Source: Buddleja alternifolia (taxonomy: Eukaryota > Streptophyta > Magnoliopsida > Lamiales > Scrophulariaceae). From it: a stretch of DNA of 64,000 nt. Location of the stretch: assembly GCA_019426215.1 (NCBI GenBank), contig CM033406.1, forward strand, positions 5,409,001-5,473,000, written 5' to 3'. Under the pieces are notes generated by a model, which worked only from the letters and a program-made list of their open reading frames with translations, was not told the DNA's origin and did no database searches. Positions 24,224 through 36,248 of this stretch are shown here, one piece after another. Made by a program: the position numbers and the translations under genes. Every line of letters begins with the position of its first letter. Within the stretch, counting starts at the first letter, position 1.

Positions 24224-25096
24224 ATGTCTAATCCATTCAAAACAATTCTCGAAACAAACAAACTAACCGATCCCAACTTTGAAGATTGGTTTCGTGACCT
24301 TAAGATTATCCTTTTGTCTGAAAAAAGAGGATATGTCCTTGATATACCGGTACAAGCGGAGCCGGAAGATGACTCATCTGATGATGAGAAGTTCCAGTAC
24401 CAGCAATGGAAGGAAGATGACATGCAAGTGCGATGTCTCATGTTGGCTTCAATGAGCAATGAATTGCAGAGGCAACACGAGACGATCGAGAACTCTGCAT
24501 CGAGTCTTCTCCATCTGCAAGAGTTGTATGGTACTAAATCTAGGAGAGAGAGATTTGCAATCTCAAGGGAGCTTTTCAGGGCTCGCATAACTGATGGCTC
24601 TGATGTAAGTACACAGGTGCTCAAGATGATAGAGCTAATTGAAAAATTGGCTAATCTTGGTGTGGTGCTTAGTGACGAGCTGTCTATGGACTTGGTCCTA
24701 CAGTCACTCCTTAGTTCTTATGACCAATTTGTTGTCAACTTCAACATGAATCAACTTGAAGCTAAGCTTCCTGAGTTGTTGAACATGCTGAAGACGGCTA
24801 AAAGCACTATCAAGAAGGACAAGCCGGTGCTTCTTATGAATTCATCTTCTAAACCTAAGAAGGGTAAGAAGAAGAAGAATAAGACTAAGAATCTGAAAGG
24901 CAAAGGATGAATCAAGAAGGGTAAGAAAGCTAAGTCTGACAAGTGCTTCAAATATGGGAAGACTGGGCACTAGCAAAGGAACTGCAAAGAGCCACAGGCT
25001 CAAGATACGTTCATTGTTGAAGTTAACTTTTCAGTTAACAATTCTTCTTGGATTCTAGACACTGGATGTGGAGTTCATATCTGCAATAACTTGCAG
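24224..25096 (+). pseudogene. Copia A gag and protease start
   Basis: Gag of about 228 residues to a TGA at 24908. It has TNKLTDPNFEDWFRDLKIIL, an acidic segment (PEDDSSDDEK), the capsid block LVLQSLLSSYDQFVVNFNMN, and a lysine-rich tail. Beyond the stop the frame continues with a zinc knuckle carrying a TAG in place of Trp (CFKYGKTGH, stop, QRNC) and the protease motif SSWILDTGCGVHICNN. It is cut at 25101 by solo LTR D. Start chosen at the first ATG followed by the conserved Copia gag N-terminus. Confidence 0.88.
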
Positions 25097-25101
25097 GAGA
25101 T

Positions 25102-27273
25102 TGTTAGAATAGTGCCCTGCGAGCCAATCCTAGATAGGCTTTCTTTATCTATTCTTGTAATAAACAATTTCGTTTTACATTATATTAATAAAAGGCATTT
25201 CTTCATCTTATGTTTATATCGTTATAACTGTATGATGAAGTCCCTAGAATTCACACATAGCTATGGGGCTTGATATCTCATTGGATGGATATCATAAAAC
25301 AAGTTTCTAAGGCTGTGATTTCTAAATACTATCCAAGTCATAGAATTATCAAGATGGGACATTGATAATTCGGATAGACTTGCGCCTATGATGCACACTC
25401 TTAATTAGAGAATGTCTCGTTTTATAGACATTAGTGTAATTGACACAAATGCACATACGTGGGTGCTTGTTGAGAACAAGTTCACTGATTACCCTAACTG
25501 AAACTTCCTAAATTGGAATTATTTCTATATATGTCGAATTAGGAGTTTCTTAATCACGATAGTGCAAGATTAATTCTTTGACTTGAGTCATCACAGTAAT
25601 CTTGTATATTGACTTACTGCACTTTGACTCCTGTGCCAGTTCTTTTACAAGGACACATATGGACTGGTGATTGGGTGTAGTGACTCGTATATGGAGGTTG
25701 GTGTTGACAACAAAGGATCCATCACTTGTCTAGATGAACAAGTGAATTTCCTATAATATTCTAAGTGGTTTGACTGAGTCAGTCCTTGGCCAAGGCAAGT
25801 AAGTAATTAATTAAGAAATGAGTTTCTTGAATTAATTAATCACTAGTCAAACACACTTGAATTATTAAGATTGAATTTATAAGGATCTCGACCAATAAGA
25901 TTCCTCGATCCATAATTCAATTGGGAAATTAGTTGATGGAAGAATCTCACTTGCATGGAATGCGCGATTGGAAAGGTTCACTTTGAATTGCCTACATCTA
26001 GGTCTTCAAGATAAGTAGCTAGAAACTTTTCTTTGATTTATGGGTATCTTATATTTAATGGAGATTAAATAATAAGATGGTTAATTAAAAGTGTTTAATT
26101 AATCGAGACAATTTAATTGTCCAAATTAAATCATAAAGGTTATGAACCCATTACTAGTATGTTGGTGAACCTAAAGGGTCACACACAATACTCGGACAAA
26201 TCCATTTCTTAGCTAAGGAAATTTAATTCAAAGTAGTTGAGTTAATATATTAATTAATTAGATTAATTAATTAAGACTTTTATTTATTCAAGTATTGGAT
26301 AAATAAATTAGTTAAGTTGATAAGATCAATTTAATTAAGCTTAAGTCAAGAAAGCATTTATTTAATTGGAAGTGACTTTTTATTAATCTAGTATGGTGGA
26401 TTAATTATTAAAAGACTATTTTATTAAGTCTTGCTCGAAAATTTGGTGGAGGAAAATAATTAAAGGGTTTAATTAATTTTCTTCTAGAAGGAAATAAGAT
26501 TTCTTGGAGAGAAAAGAAACTAATTAAAATAGAAGAGTTCTATTTAGAAATTAATTAGTCTTCTATTCCTACATGGAAAAGGATTAATGTATAATAGTTC
26601 TACATGGAAAAGAATTGCAAGAACCTAGTCCTATATATAGGACATGTAGAGAACAAAAATTGGATGATGACTTTTGAAGCCAAATTTTTCGTTCCTCTTG
26701 CATAGAAAAATCGTTCCTTCTTTTTCTCTCTCATATAGTGTTCTTGAGTTCTTGATTATTCATCAAGATCTTGAATTCAAGAATTCTTCCAAAATACTTA
26801 GAGAAGTAATTTTTGCTTTCACCTTAATCCCATACACTATTCCTTAGAGTTAGAATAAACGTTTATAGATCAACCTAGCTAAAGATTATAAACGAGTGGG
26901 TATCCGGGGTGTGGATCAACTTTAGAGGAGATACACTTGGGTCTCTGAAGTGAATCAAGAATCCGATCAAAGACGTTTTTGGTGGAGGAATTCGAAATCT
27001 ACATCAAAGGGAAAAACGAAGGAGTTGATTCAAGGAACGAGAAGCAAGCTAGGGAGCTTATAAGTTAAGGAAGAAGAAACTCTTCGATTTTTACGAAAAA
27101 TCGAATAAGGTAAGATCTTCTTTATTTAAGTTTTAAATAACAAGTGTAGAGATGCGCAAGCCTATGATACGTGATAAGCCCGTAGGATTAATAAACTTGC
27201 ATGTTTAAATCCTAGAAACTAAAATTTTAATTTTCCGCTGTGCTTAGTCGGGCTACATGTATATTTCCCAACA
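25102..27273 (+). mobile_element. Solo LTR D inserted in Copia A protease
   Basis: A 2172-bp unit with ends TGTTAGAATA and TTTCCCAACA. It is flanked by the identical pentamer GAGAT at 25097-25101 and 27274-27278. The protease frame (NNLQE before, TKIKELSRGDMTL after) resumes on the far side. It contains only LTR-like AT-rich DNA with no gene. The 3' region shares a gtgtggat...cttagaggag block with Copia A's LTR, so the families are related. The plus orientation is inferred from that block. Confidence 0.92.
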
Positions 27274-27278
27274 GAGAT

Positions 27279-28640
27279 AACAAAAATCAAGGAGCTAAGT
27301 AGAGGAGACATGACTTTGCGGATGGGAAATGGAGCATGGGTTGCTGCCAAAGTCGTGGGGACGATCTACTTAGGGATAGGAGATAGAAATTTAGTATTAA
27401 ATTCTGTTTATTTTGTTCCTGAAATAATACGAAACATTATCTCGATTCTAGTTTTGGATCGAGAGGATTATTGTTTTGAGATTCGTAATAAAACTTTGTT
27501 TTTATCTTATGAATCGTCTCTTATTATGGAATCAAAATTGCAAGATGGAGTTTATACTATTTTCCCAACAATTTCTAATCTCAATATTCAACAAAGAAAT
27601 AAACGTAAATGAGATAATCAAACAGACGCACTAACGTGGCACGAGAGACTAGGTCATATCTCCAAAGAAAGAATTCGAAGCTTGGCAGCTCATTTAGGTC
27701 TCCAAAACTTAGATGAATTGACAACTTGCAAATCATCTCTCAAAGGGAAAATGACTAAGTTGCCATTTTTGGGTAAAGGGGAACGAGCCACAAGTCCATT
27801 GGATTTGATCCATACGGATGTGTGCGGCCCTATGAGCATAAATGCTCGAGGAAGGTTTAGCTACTTCATAACCTTTACCAACGATCACTCTCGGTATAGT
27901 TACGTATATCTGATGAGATATAAACCTGAATCCTTTGAGAAATTCAAGGAGTTTAGATATAAGGTAGAGAAGCAACTTGGAAAAAGTATTAAAGCTCTTC
28001 GATCTGATCGGGGAGGAGAATACTTGTCTTCTGAGTTCATTGATTATCTTAAAGAGAATGGGATTCTCTCACAGTGGACTCCGCCAGGAACGCCTCAACA
28101 TAACGGGGTAGCCGAGCGAAGGAATCGAACATTGTTGGATATGGTTCGATCCATGATGAGTTTCACTGAAGTTTCTAAGTCCATGTGGGGCTATGCGCTT
28201 GAAACGACAACCTATCTATTGAATAGGGCGTCGTCCAAGGCTGTGCCCAAGACCCCATATGAAACATGGTACGAAAAGTCACCCTCGTATGCTCACTTGA
28301 GAATATGGGGGTGCCCCGCTTATGTAAAGCATTTAATGCGAGACAAATTGGATCCCAAATCCTCTTTGTGTTATTTTGTTGGGTATCCAAATGAAACTAT
28401 TGGATACTACTTCTACAACCCGGTGGAACAAAAAGTGATTGTTTCAAGAAATGCCAATTTCCTAGAAAAAGGATTCCTTTGGATAGGAAAGGCGAGGCTG
28501 TAGAACTTGTTGAGATAAATCAAAGTGATTCAAATCAAGAAGTACAAAATAACCCACCCAACACCAATGAAGCTAATTCCGATACACCTACTGAGAACAC
28601 ACAACCCTTGAGGAGATCTGAAAGAGTTCCAAAGGCACCT
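27279..28640 (+). pseudogene. Copia A GAG-pre-integrase and integrase
   Basis: 27310-27612 covers the post-protease block (MTLRMGNGAWVAAKVVGTIY) to a TGA. The zinc-binding WHERLGHISKER follows in the same frame. 27682-28503 holds the integrase core, with LDLIHTDVCGPMSINARG, FITFTNDHSRYSYVYLM (Asp to Asn one residue before the invariant Asp), [14 protein letters not shown] and QWTPPGTPQHNGVAERRNRT. A stop at 28501 breaks the C-terminal region. The domain is otherwise close to full length. Confidence 0.9.
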
Positions 28641-30286
28641 CAAAGATAGCTTGGCCTGTTGGAAGAAAAGAACTCAAATGATCCTCCCTTAGACTCTGAC
28701 CCAAAGAGTTATAAGGAAGCAATGTCTGACATTAATTCAGGAAAATGGCTAGAAGCCATGAAGTCTGAAATGGACTCCATGGACTCCAACAAGGTATGGA
28801 CCTTGGTGGACCCACCAGAGGGCGTGAAACCCATTGGCTGTAAGTGGGTCTATAAGCGGAAGCTTGGAGTCGATGGAGAGGTGGAAACCTATAAAGCATG
28901 CCTCGTGGCAAAAGGATTCACTCAGAGGCAAGGCATTGACTATGAGGAAACTTTCTCGCCAGTGGTGATGCTGAAATCCATTTGGATTTTGCTTGCTATA
29001 TCTGCATTTCTCGATTTTGGGATCTAGTAGATGGATGTAAAGACTGCATTCCTCAATGGAGAGATTGAGGAAGAGATATTTATGCAACAGCCAGATGGCT
29101 TTACATCCGAAACGAGCAAACACAAGGTGTGTAAGCTCCAAAAGTCCATTTATGGATTAAAGGAGGCTTCCCAAAGCTAGAATAAACGGTTTGACACTGT
29201 CATACAAGAGTATGGATATGTGCAAAATGTTGAAGAGGCTTGTGTGTACAAGAAGGTTAGTGGGAGCGCGGTTATGTTTCTCATACTTTACGTTGATGAC
29301 ATTCTTTTGATCGGAAACGATATTGGAATGATGCAGTCGACTAAAGTATGGCTCTCTAAACAATTTTCCATGAAGGATATGGGAAAGGCATCCTACGTAC
29401 TTGGTATGAAGATATACCAAGAGAGATCGAGTAGGTTGCTGCGACTCTCCCAATCCACATATATCGATCGCGTACTTAAGAGATTTAAGATGGAAGAATC
29501 CAAGAGAGGATTCTTGCCAATGGGACATGGGATTACACTTTCCAAGTCGATGTCTCCTAAGACTCGAGAAGAAAGAGTAAGAAAGTCCCAAATACCTTAT
29601 GCCTCGGCTATAGGTAGCATAATGTACGCGATGATATGCACGAGATCCGATGTGGCGTACGCATTGAGTGTGTGCAGCCGTTATTAGGCTAATCCCGGTG
29701 AGAAGCACTGGAACGCAGCGAAAGCGATCCTTAAGTACCTTAACAGGACTAAGGACATGTTTTTGATATACGGACGTGGAAAATTAGAGTTAGAGGGATA
29801 CACCGATTCGAGTTTCCAAACAGATGTGGACGACTCAAAGTCGGTCTCGGAATTTGTCTATCTGCTAAATGGAGGAGCCGTCAACTGGAAAAGTTCCAAG
29901 CAAGCAACTGTGACAGACTCCACCACTGAAGCAAAATTTATCGTAGCTTCAGAGGCTGCGAAGAAAGGTGTTTGGATAAGGAACTTCATCCAAGAATTGG
30001 GTGTAGTTCTATCCGTTGTAGACGCAGTACCTTTGTACTGTGACAACAACGAGGCTATTGTGCAAGCAAAGGAGCCAAGGTCTCATCAGAAATCCAAGCA
30101 CATACAGAGACAATACCACTTGATCAGGGAGATTATTGGGAGAGGCGACGTTCGAGTGGAACGTGTGGACTCGGCAGACAATGTGGCGGACCCGCTCACC
30201 AAACCCTTAAGCCAAAAAGTATTTGAAGGACATCTAGGGAGAATGGGCCTCAAGTACATGGGCAATTGGTACAAGGGTAAGTGGGA
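28641..30286 (+). pseudogene. Copia A reverse transcriptase-RNase H
   Basis: Four open pieces in register are separated by point stops. 28659-29027 has GCKWVYKRKLGVDGEVETYK. A TAG replaces the residue before MDVKTAFLNGEIEEEIFMQQ. A second TAG precedes NKRFDTVIQEYGYVQ. 29220-29687 carries the catalytic YVDDILLIGND. A TAG follows SVCSRY. 29757-30283 is RNase H (STTEAKFIVASEAAKKGVW; CDNNEAIVQAKEPRSHQKSK) ending with DNVADPLTKPLSQKV. The active sites are intact but at least four stops make it non-autonomous. Confidence 0.92.
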
Positions 30287-30289
30287 GAT

Positions 30290-32399
30290 TGTTAGTGTTT
30301 ATGCCCGGCGCATCAATTTAGGGCGCCATTCTATGTAATAATAACTCTAGCTGAACGATCTTTTTCATATAAATAAAGTTAATCTTTTGGTATTCTTTAT
30401 TCGTGTATATAGCTTTGTCTTAACTTAGAATAAAGTCCCGAAGGATCACATATAGCTATGGGACATCATTGCGCATCGGGAATGACAATGATGGAATATG
30501 TCTCCAAGGCTGTGATTCTTAAAACATATGTTCCAAGTCGTGAATGGGCTCGTCGAGATGAAGGGATATCGGTGAGACCCAAAAATCTTGCTTATATGAT
30601 GCATACTCTTGATAAAGTGTATCTCATTCCATAGCTATTGGCACGGTGAAAGCCTATGCATATATGAGGGTTCCTATTGTGGGAATAGGTATACTGAACA
30701 AACACATGGAAGTTCCATTAAATGGAATCCCAGTCGAATTTGGAACTTCCAGTGGTCTTGTAATATAAGAGTAATCCTTAGAACCTGAGGTTCCATTGGA
30801 TGTCTTGTACACAATTGAACATGTCTTGGTTTGTTACATGATTACTTAGATGATCGCAAATGGGTAAAATCAGACATGGGCTAATTGTGTATGAAGGCAC
30901 ATGAGAATCAAGATGGGATCTATCTCTAACATTAGACTTGTCAATAAATCTCCTATGTTTACATAGTGAATCGACTTTAGGAATATTCGGCCGAAGTATG
31001 ATATCTAAAAACGCGTAGGGTTTCCTCGTTTGGATAGTCGAAAGTGGATCTCACCGTATTTGGGAAACATAGTTATTGAATTAATAGAGCTTCGACCTTA
31101 GCCACTGCTCTAGATTCAATCGGGAGATTAGATGGAGGGATCTTACTTATACAAGGATCAAGATCACGAAAGGCATATCTTTATCTTCGTCTTTATCTAG
31201 GTCTTCGTGGCCCATTGCTAGACAGTAACCACGATTTGTAAGTGCCGAGAATTAATGTGGTGATTAATTCGAGGCTTCATTGAATCAAAGGAATGATTTA
31301 ATCTAGTACTTTCTATTTTTGGAAAGTACACTAGCACTTTGGGAAAGTGTACTTACTACTAGATAGTAGACGAGCCTAAGGGGTCACACACTTAACTCGT
31401 GAGAGTCACTGCTTATATGATGTGATTAATCAATTTGAGGAAATTGAGGAAATTAGGAAAGTCTAGTCCTTTCCTAATGTAGAATAGAAATTAATTGAGG
31501 TGATTCAATTAATTCAACTATTTTAATTAATCTTATAGAATTAATTAAATTAATGGACCTAGTAGAGTCCAAGTATTTTATTTAGTTGGGCTTGGTCCAA
31601 GTTAACAAGTTAAATAAATAAGTCAATTGGAATAAGTGAATATAATTAAACGGGTTTTAATTATATGGTAATATTTAATTGATGGGTTTAGCCCATAATA
31701 AAATATGGAGTCAAGAATGAATTCTTGGACTCCAAATAAGGATGATGGCCGAATTTAAGGGGCCTTGGCAGCTGGGATTCAAAATCTAGGTGAAGAAGTA
31801 AAGAGTTTTCTTCTTCTCCAAGTCTTGCAGTTGAATAAGGACTCTAGTGCTCCTATTCTATATATATGTGATTGCAAGACTAAAAACCCTAGGTTTTCTT
31901 GAGAGGAAAAATTCGAACCCCCAGCTGGAAAATTAAGAGAGAATTTTCTTGTCATCCTTAAGCCAAAAATCGCCCCCTTCCCTTGTTCCAACAAGACATC
32001 GTTTTGTTCATGTGTTGAACTTAACGATTCACATATTCCATCCCTTCACATAATCAAGCCTAGGTTTTACACTTAGATCTATTTCGTTGGCTAGCACCAA
32101 TAACGAAGTAGGTGGTGACTTGAACGAGGTGTGGATACATCTTAGAGGAGCGACATTTGGAGCACTAATACCGGAGATACAATTGACGGGCGATTTCCTC
32201 CAAGGAATCGTGTGGAATTGCACCACATGGTTGAAAAGATCAAATTGGTTGCTACAAGAATTTAATCGAAAAGGTAAAAATCTCGCAACCTTCTTTATAG
32301 CATAATCGAGCACACCATTATTCCTGTTTCAAGTGGTTGTACGTTTAAATTTTAAATTCCGCTGCACGAGCCACCCAGGGAATAGAACCCAACCCAACA
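30290..32399 (+). mobile_element. Copia A 3' LTR (full length)
   Basis: A 2110-bp LTR starting TGTTAGTGTTTATGCC directly after the polypurine tract aagtgggaga and ending AACCCAACCCAACA. It is the complete reference for the broken 5' LTR and shows which roughly 800 bp were lost there. Confidence 0.92.
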
Positions 32400-32790
32400 C
32401 TCCAACCTTCTCACTTTCTTTCATCTTGGCTCCGAAGAGCTCTTTCGATATCTCATATCAAGCAGTTCGACTGTGTTCACCATAGAGCTCTACCAGGTGA
32501 GCACGGATAGCTCTTGCAGTGGGCATCTTATCATGCGACCTTTAAAGATCATTGGTCATAGATCCCACTATGTATCCTCTCACCTGGAGGTCGTCCTTAA
32601 CCCATTTTTCATAGGCTTGGACCTCTTCCTCGTTGGCACGTGTTTCAGCAGGAGCCGCCAGGATATCAGCCTCCAAGACGTATCCCAGAGATTCAATATT
32701 GAGACTAATCCTCAAATTTCTAAGTCAGTCCACATAGTTGGGTCCAGTAAGAGTATTCTTTTCGAGCAGAATTGAAAGTGGGTTTGTCAT
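32400..32790 (-). pseudogene. Copia C gag, N-terminal half
   Basis: On the minus strand from the ATG at 32790 the sequence reads SILLEKNTLTGPNYVD, then a stop, then LRNLRISLNIESLGYVLEA, continuing to EEEVQAYEKWVKDDLQVRGY and ELFGAKMKESEKVG at 32400. This is the Copia gag start missing from 15174-15687. Two more in-frame stops occur. Joining across Copia A gives an uninterrupted gag register (KVG followed by DHVLKMISRI). Confidence 0.9.
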
Positions 32791-34320
32791 GTTTGAGAGA
32801 GATAAACAAAAAAATAACTGCAGAAAAGAACCAGATTAATTAGATTACTTGTTTTGACTTAACCAAGAAAAATTAAGGACTTAAAATTAATCTTGCCTCC
32901 CACTGCATTTTTTGAATCCCACACTCCCATGTGAAAATCGGGAATCATCATTGGCATCGATTCCACAGCGGGTATTGAGGTCCTCAATTAATTAAATGGG
33001 ATGCAACCTAGCTGGTTTCTGGCCCATTAATTATTTGAAGTGATATTTAATATCAATTTATCCAATTTCCATGGGCTCTCAAAGTCCAATGACTGAATCC
33101 AATTTAATCATTTACAAAATTAAAAATAATTTAATTAAGTACATAATTAAAACTATTCAATTTTGATAGATGATTAAATCCAATTTAATCAACTTACAAA
33201 ATTTTAATTAATTTAATTAATAACTCAGTTAAAACTAATTTAATTTTGATGAGTAAATTAAAACTAATTTAATATAAAATAATATAAATTAAATCCTATT
33301 TAATTTAAAAACTGTGGTGTCTAACCCAACTTATTTCAATTTGGGTTGTATTGGATTTAACCCAACCAACCAATTAATTTCAGACTTCAGGCGTTATGCC
33401 ATGCCTAACCCTAAATAAACCTATTTATAAATATCAAGAGTTAGACTAAGCCCAATACCAAATATATTATATTATAGGCTAAATTAATTAATAAGTATTG
33501 GGCCAAGTATCCAATTAGTCGGGCCAACCCACAATCACATTAGACTTTTGTAGTTAGGCCCAGCCCAACACATAAATTTAATGTGTGTTGGGCTAGGCCC
33601 AATCTACACAAAGACGCTGCCCTAGCAGCGTCTTCTTTTCCGCGCCCCCACAGCCAGCTCCATCACCCACTCACATGTCCCTTCCAGCTCCCAAAATCGG
33701 TGAAACCCGATGATTTAGAGTTCAAAACCACCAAAATCGAGCATCCCCATTCCGGCGACTTTCGCGGCCATTCGAGCGGAGATTCAATCACCCCCACAGG
33801 AAGAGAAGAGCGGCGCTTTCAACGTCACTCTCGTCAGAGTATGGCGACACTGGAAGCGCCTCTTTACACCACTGAAAACTGCTCGACTAAGCACGCCTAT
33901 TTCAGCAGCGATTCGAGCCCCTCCCATGGCTTTTCCCGGCGGCGAATGGCACTGCTCAACGCAAGTCCTCCGACGAGCAGCAGTGTATCAAGCCGATATT
34001 TCGCCCTCGCATGCCTTCGCTTCTATGTGTAAAATTCTTCAAACTTCCAGATTCTAAATCCAGTAAATTCCCAGATGAATGAATCGAATGGCAAATTCCA
34101 AAATCAACATCTCGATTATTTCAGATCTTTTAGATTTAAAAAATTCTAGAATTTGGCAGCTCGATCCAGATTCAAAATCATCAAATAATTTTCAGATTTC
34201 AAATTGTACAAAATTAGATTTTCCGATCTCTTGATTCCAAATCAATAATTACGCGATAAACACAATGCATAACAATTAAACATGAATACTCACGTAAATA
34301 AATCAACGAAGCCAACAAAT
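32791..34320 (-). other. Leader of Copia C
   Basis: 1.5 kb between primer site and gag, matching the 1.7-kb leader of Copia A in size. It is AT-rich on the gag side (32880-33560) and GC-richer at 33583-34032. A 36-bp inverted repeat (agcccaacacat and its complement) lies at 33561-33596. No gene is supported; the open frame in the GC-rich part has no recognisable domain. Confidence 0.6.
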
Positions 34321-34335
34321 TTGACTCTGATACCA
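34321..34335 (-). other. Primer-binding site of Copia C, tRNA-Met type
   Basis: The minus strand reads TGGTATCAGAGTCAA one base inside the LTR end. It matches initiator tRNA-Met primer sites over the first 11 bases and confirms minus orientation. Confidence 0.88.
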
Positions 34336-34336
34336 C

Positions 34337-35996
34337 TGTTGGAAATCTTGGTATCATGCGCAGCGGAATTTAAAACATATCTGGATTCCCAAAGCCAAGA
34401 TCAATTTGTGGCTTTTCGTTGATTTTTACAAAAAGATGAAGAACATGAAAAACTTACCTTTTGCTTGTTTTATTAATCCTCGTGAATTTTTAACGATCCA
34501 ATCATCCCGTCTCTAGATCATCACGCAGGAGCGGACTTTAGGAAATCTTCAGCATCATCTCCTATGGCGGCCAGGCAGAGACAATATGAATCTTTTATTG
34601 TCTTATATTTTGGTGCAGAATTTCACGTAAAGTGAATAGTGTGAATTAATTGCGTGAATGAATTAATTCTCTAGGTCTTGTGTTGGAGGATTAAATAATT
34701 CTCCAACTTAAGCCCATGATCACACGCCCAAGTGGGCCCGTTGAACGCCCCATGTGGGATAAATTGACCTAGTCAATTTAGTCCACATAATTTAATCATA
34801 TCATATTTAATCCAATTAAATAAATATAAATTAAATTAATATTCTAATTTAAATATTTAATTAAGCCAGTTAATTAACTATTCAAATTAATTAATTTAAT
34901 TTAACATTGTTTAATCCAATTAAACAACCAATTAAATTAATTCGTCCAATTAATTAATTAATCCTACCAAAGGACAAATTACCAAAATACCCTCCAAATA
35001 CAAAACTCCGATTTTTGGTCTATTCCTTTAGCGTGACTCTCTAGATTCGTTTCAATTGACAATGGGAGGATACCAAAGGATGTGGGTGACACCTAGCCAG
35101 CACCGTGGCCTCACATCGTAGCCTAACTGAGTACGAAATGACTATATCATTACGAACCTCTAGATCATGAATATTGTACGAGTATAAGCCCTTCACTGAT
35201 ATATCCCGATCAAGTGAGAGTCATGGAATGTCAAACTCGCAGGACTCGGTGCAATGTTAAGAATCATAGTAACATGAGATTACGGAACTACCCTCCGTGT
35301 GAAGAACTAGTTAGCTTATCTGCTATGGCCAGAGACTTCTAATCTCATTTACCTATGATTGTATAGGATACTTCTCGTTTATTTTTGAGACAGTGAGTTC
35401 CTTCTTGCTAATCAATTAAGACTGCTACTTGCCCATCAAGCTGTACTTTGAGGTTGACCCCACCAACAGGTGAATTGGATCTAACTACTCTAATGACAGA
35501 CTTGACGTCACAAACACATCTTCAATGTGATTACTCAATTCTAAGCCTCACGCATACTATCATAATCAGTAATCCAATCATTGAGTCAATGAGTAAAAAT
35601 CCATGTGATCGGGTTACTACGAGCCGTGTTCGAATACATTAATCCCATCAATGTATCTATGACACAAAATCCCACTATTCCATAGTTTTCGACTAACACT
35701 CCATATCAAAGCATGTGTCATATAAGTCCACATGAATCTCAATGTTCAATTGAAATTCAACAACTTGCGAACCATTTAAGTGATCAAGTACTAAAACTTT
35801 TCAGTGCTTGTCTCCTTAACTAGTATAAGAAGTGGAAGGTCTGCCCTAATTCACATAGACTTATTATTCATTCAAGTCTTCATTAATACAATACGAACAA
35901 TATACTAAATGTCTTTATATTAATTAAGAGTTGTACAATATAAACTAGTGCCTCATATTTTAATTTCCTCCTTGGCATCGAGGCACTTTCCCAACA
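34337..35996 (-). mobile_element. 5' LTR adjoining Copia C
   Basis: A 1660-bp LTR with ends TGTTGGAAAT and TTCCCAACA. It is adjacent to the primer site, so it is the 5' LTR of a minus element. It is closer to Copia B's LTR (reverse of 19739-21378) than to the 3' LTR of C at 10319-12124. The flanks (AGGTT left of 10319, GATTG right of 35996) do not match. The outer end is 252 bp from the NEF1 start codon. Confidence 0.85.
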
Positions 35997-36248
35997 GATT
36001 GAACTTCAAACTGATCGACGGCTGCTATTATCTCAAACGCTTATCACTCCTATTGTCTGAAATCGGAAAATGACAATTTTGGCCCGGTAGTTCCTCCATT
36101 GTTTCTGATTTACCCCTCCCTCTCTAAAATCTAAATCCTCAGAGCTCAGACTTTGACTTCCCTTTCTTTTACTCTCACTCTCCGACCGCGATCGGATCAC
36201 AAAATAAATAATACACCACCACCACCACCATCGCTGCTGCCGGCCAAT
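35997..36248 (+). promoter_or_regulatory. NEF1 promoter-proximal region and 5' UTR
   Basis: Only 252 bp separate the LTR from the start codon. The stretch has a pyrimidine-rich run (tcccctccctctctaaaatc and tcccttt...ctctcactctcc) as in TATA-less plant promoters, then cac-rich DNA. No clear TATA box is visible, so more distal control elements must lie in or beyond the LTR. Confidence 0.5.

Larger units (their letters stand above)
15688..32399 (+). mobile_element. Copia A, nested 16.7-kb insertion (itself interrupted twice)
   Basis: A Ty1/Copia element inserted in the gag of Copia C. Both LTRs start TGTTAG.GTTTATGCCCG and end AACCCAACCCAACA. Flanking pentamers are CACCA (15683-15687) and CTCCA (32400-32404), a target duplication with one mismatch. 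Removing the element restores the gag reading frame of C. It is interrupted by Copia B in the 5' LTR and by solo LTR D in the protease region. Order: 5' LTR, primer site, 1.7-kb leader, gag, protease, integrase, RT-RNase H, polypurine tract, 3' LTR. Confidence 0.88.

Noticed and set aside
33583..34032. 149-codon open frame in the Copia C leader
   Set aside because: Low-complexity Ser/Pro/His-rich translation with no recognisable domain. It lies on the strand opposite to the element, and a GC-rich stretch gives long frames by chance.
36153..36248. Upstream extension of NEF1 exon 1 by 32 codons
   Set aside because: The extension begins at TTG, not ATG. The family starts at M(M/L)PPELQPR, so the ATG at 36249 is used.
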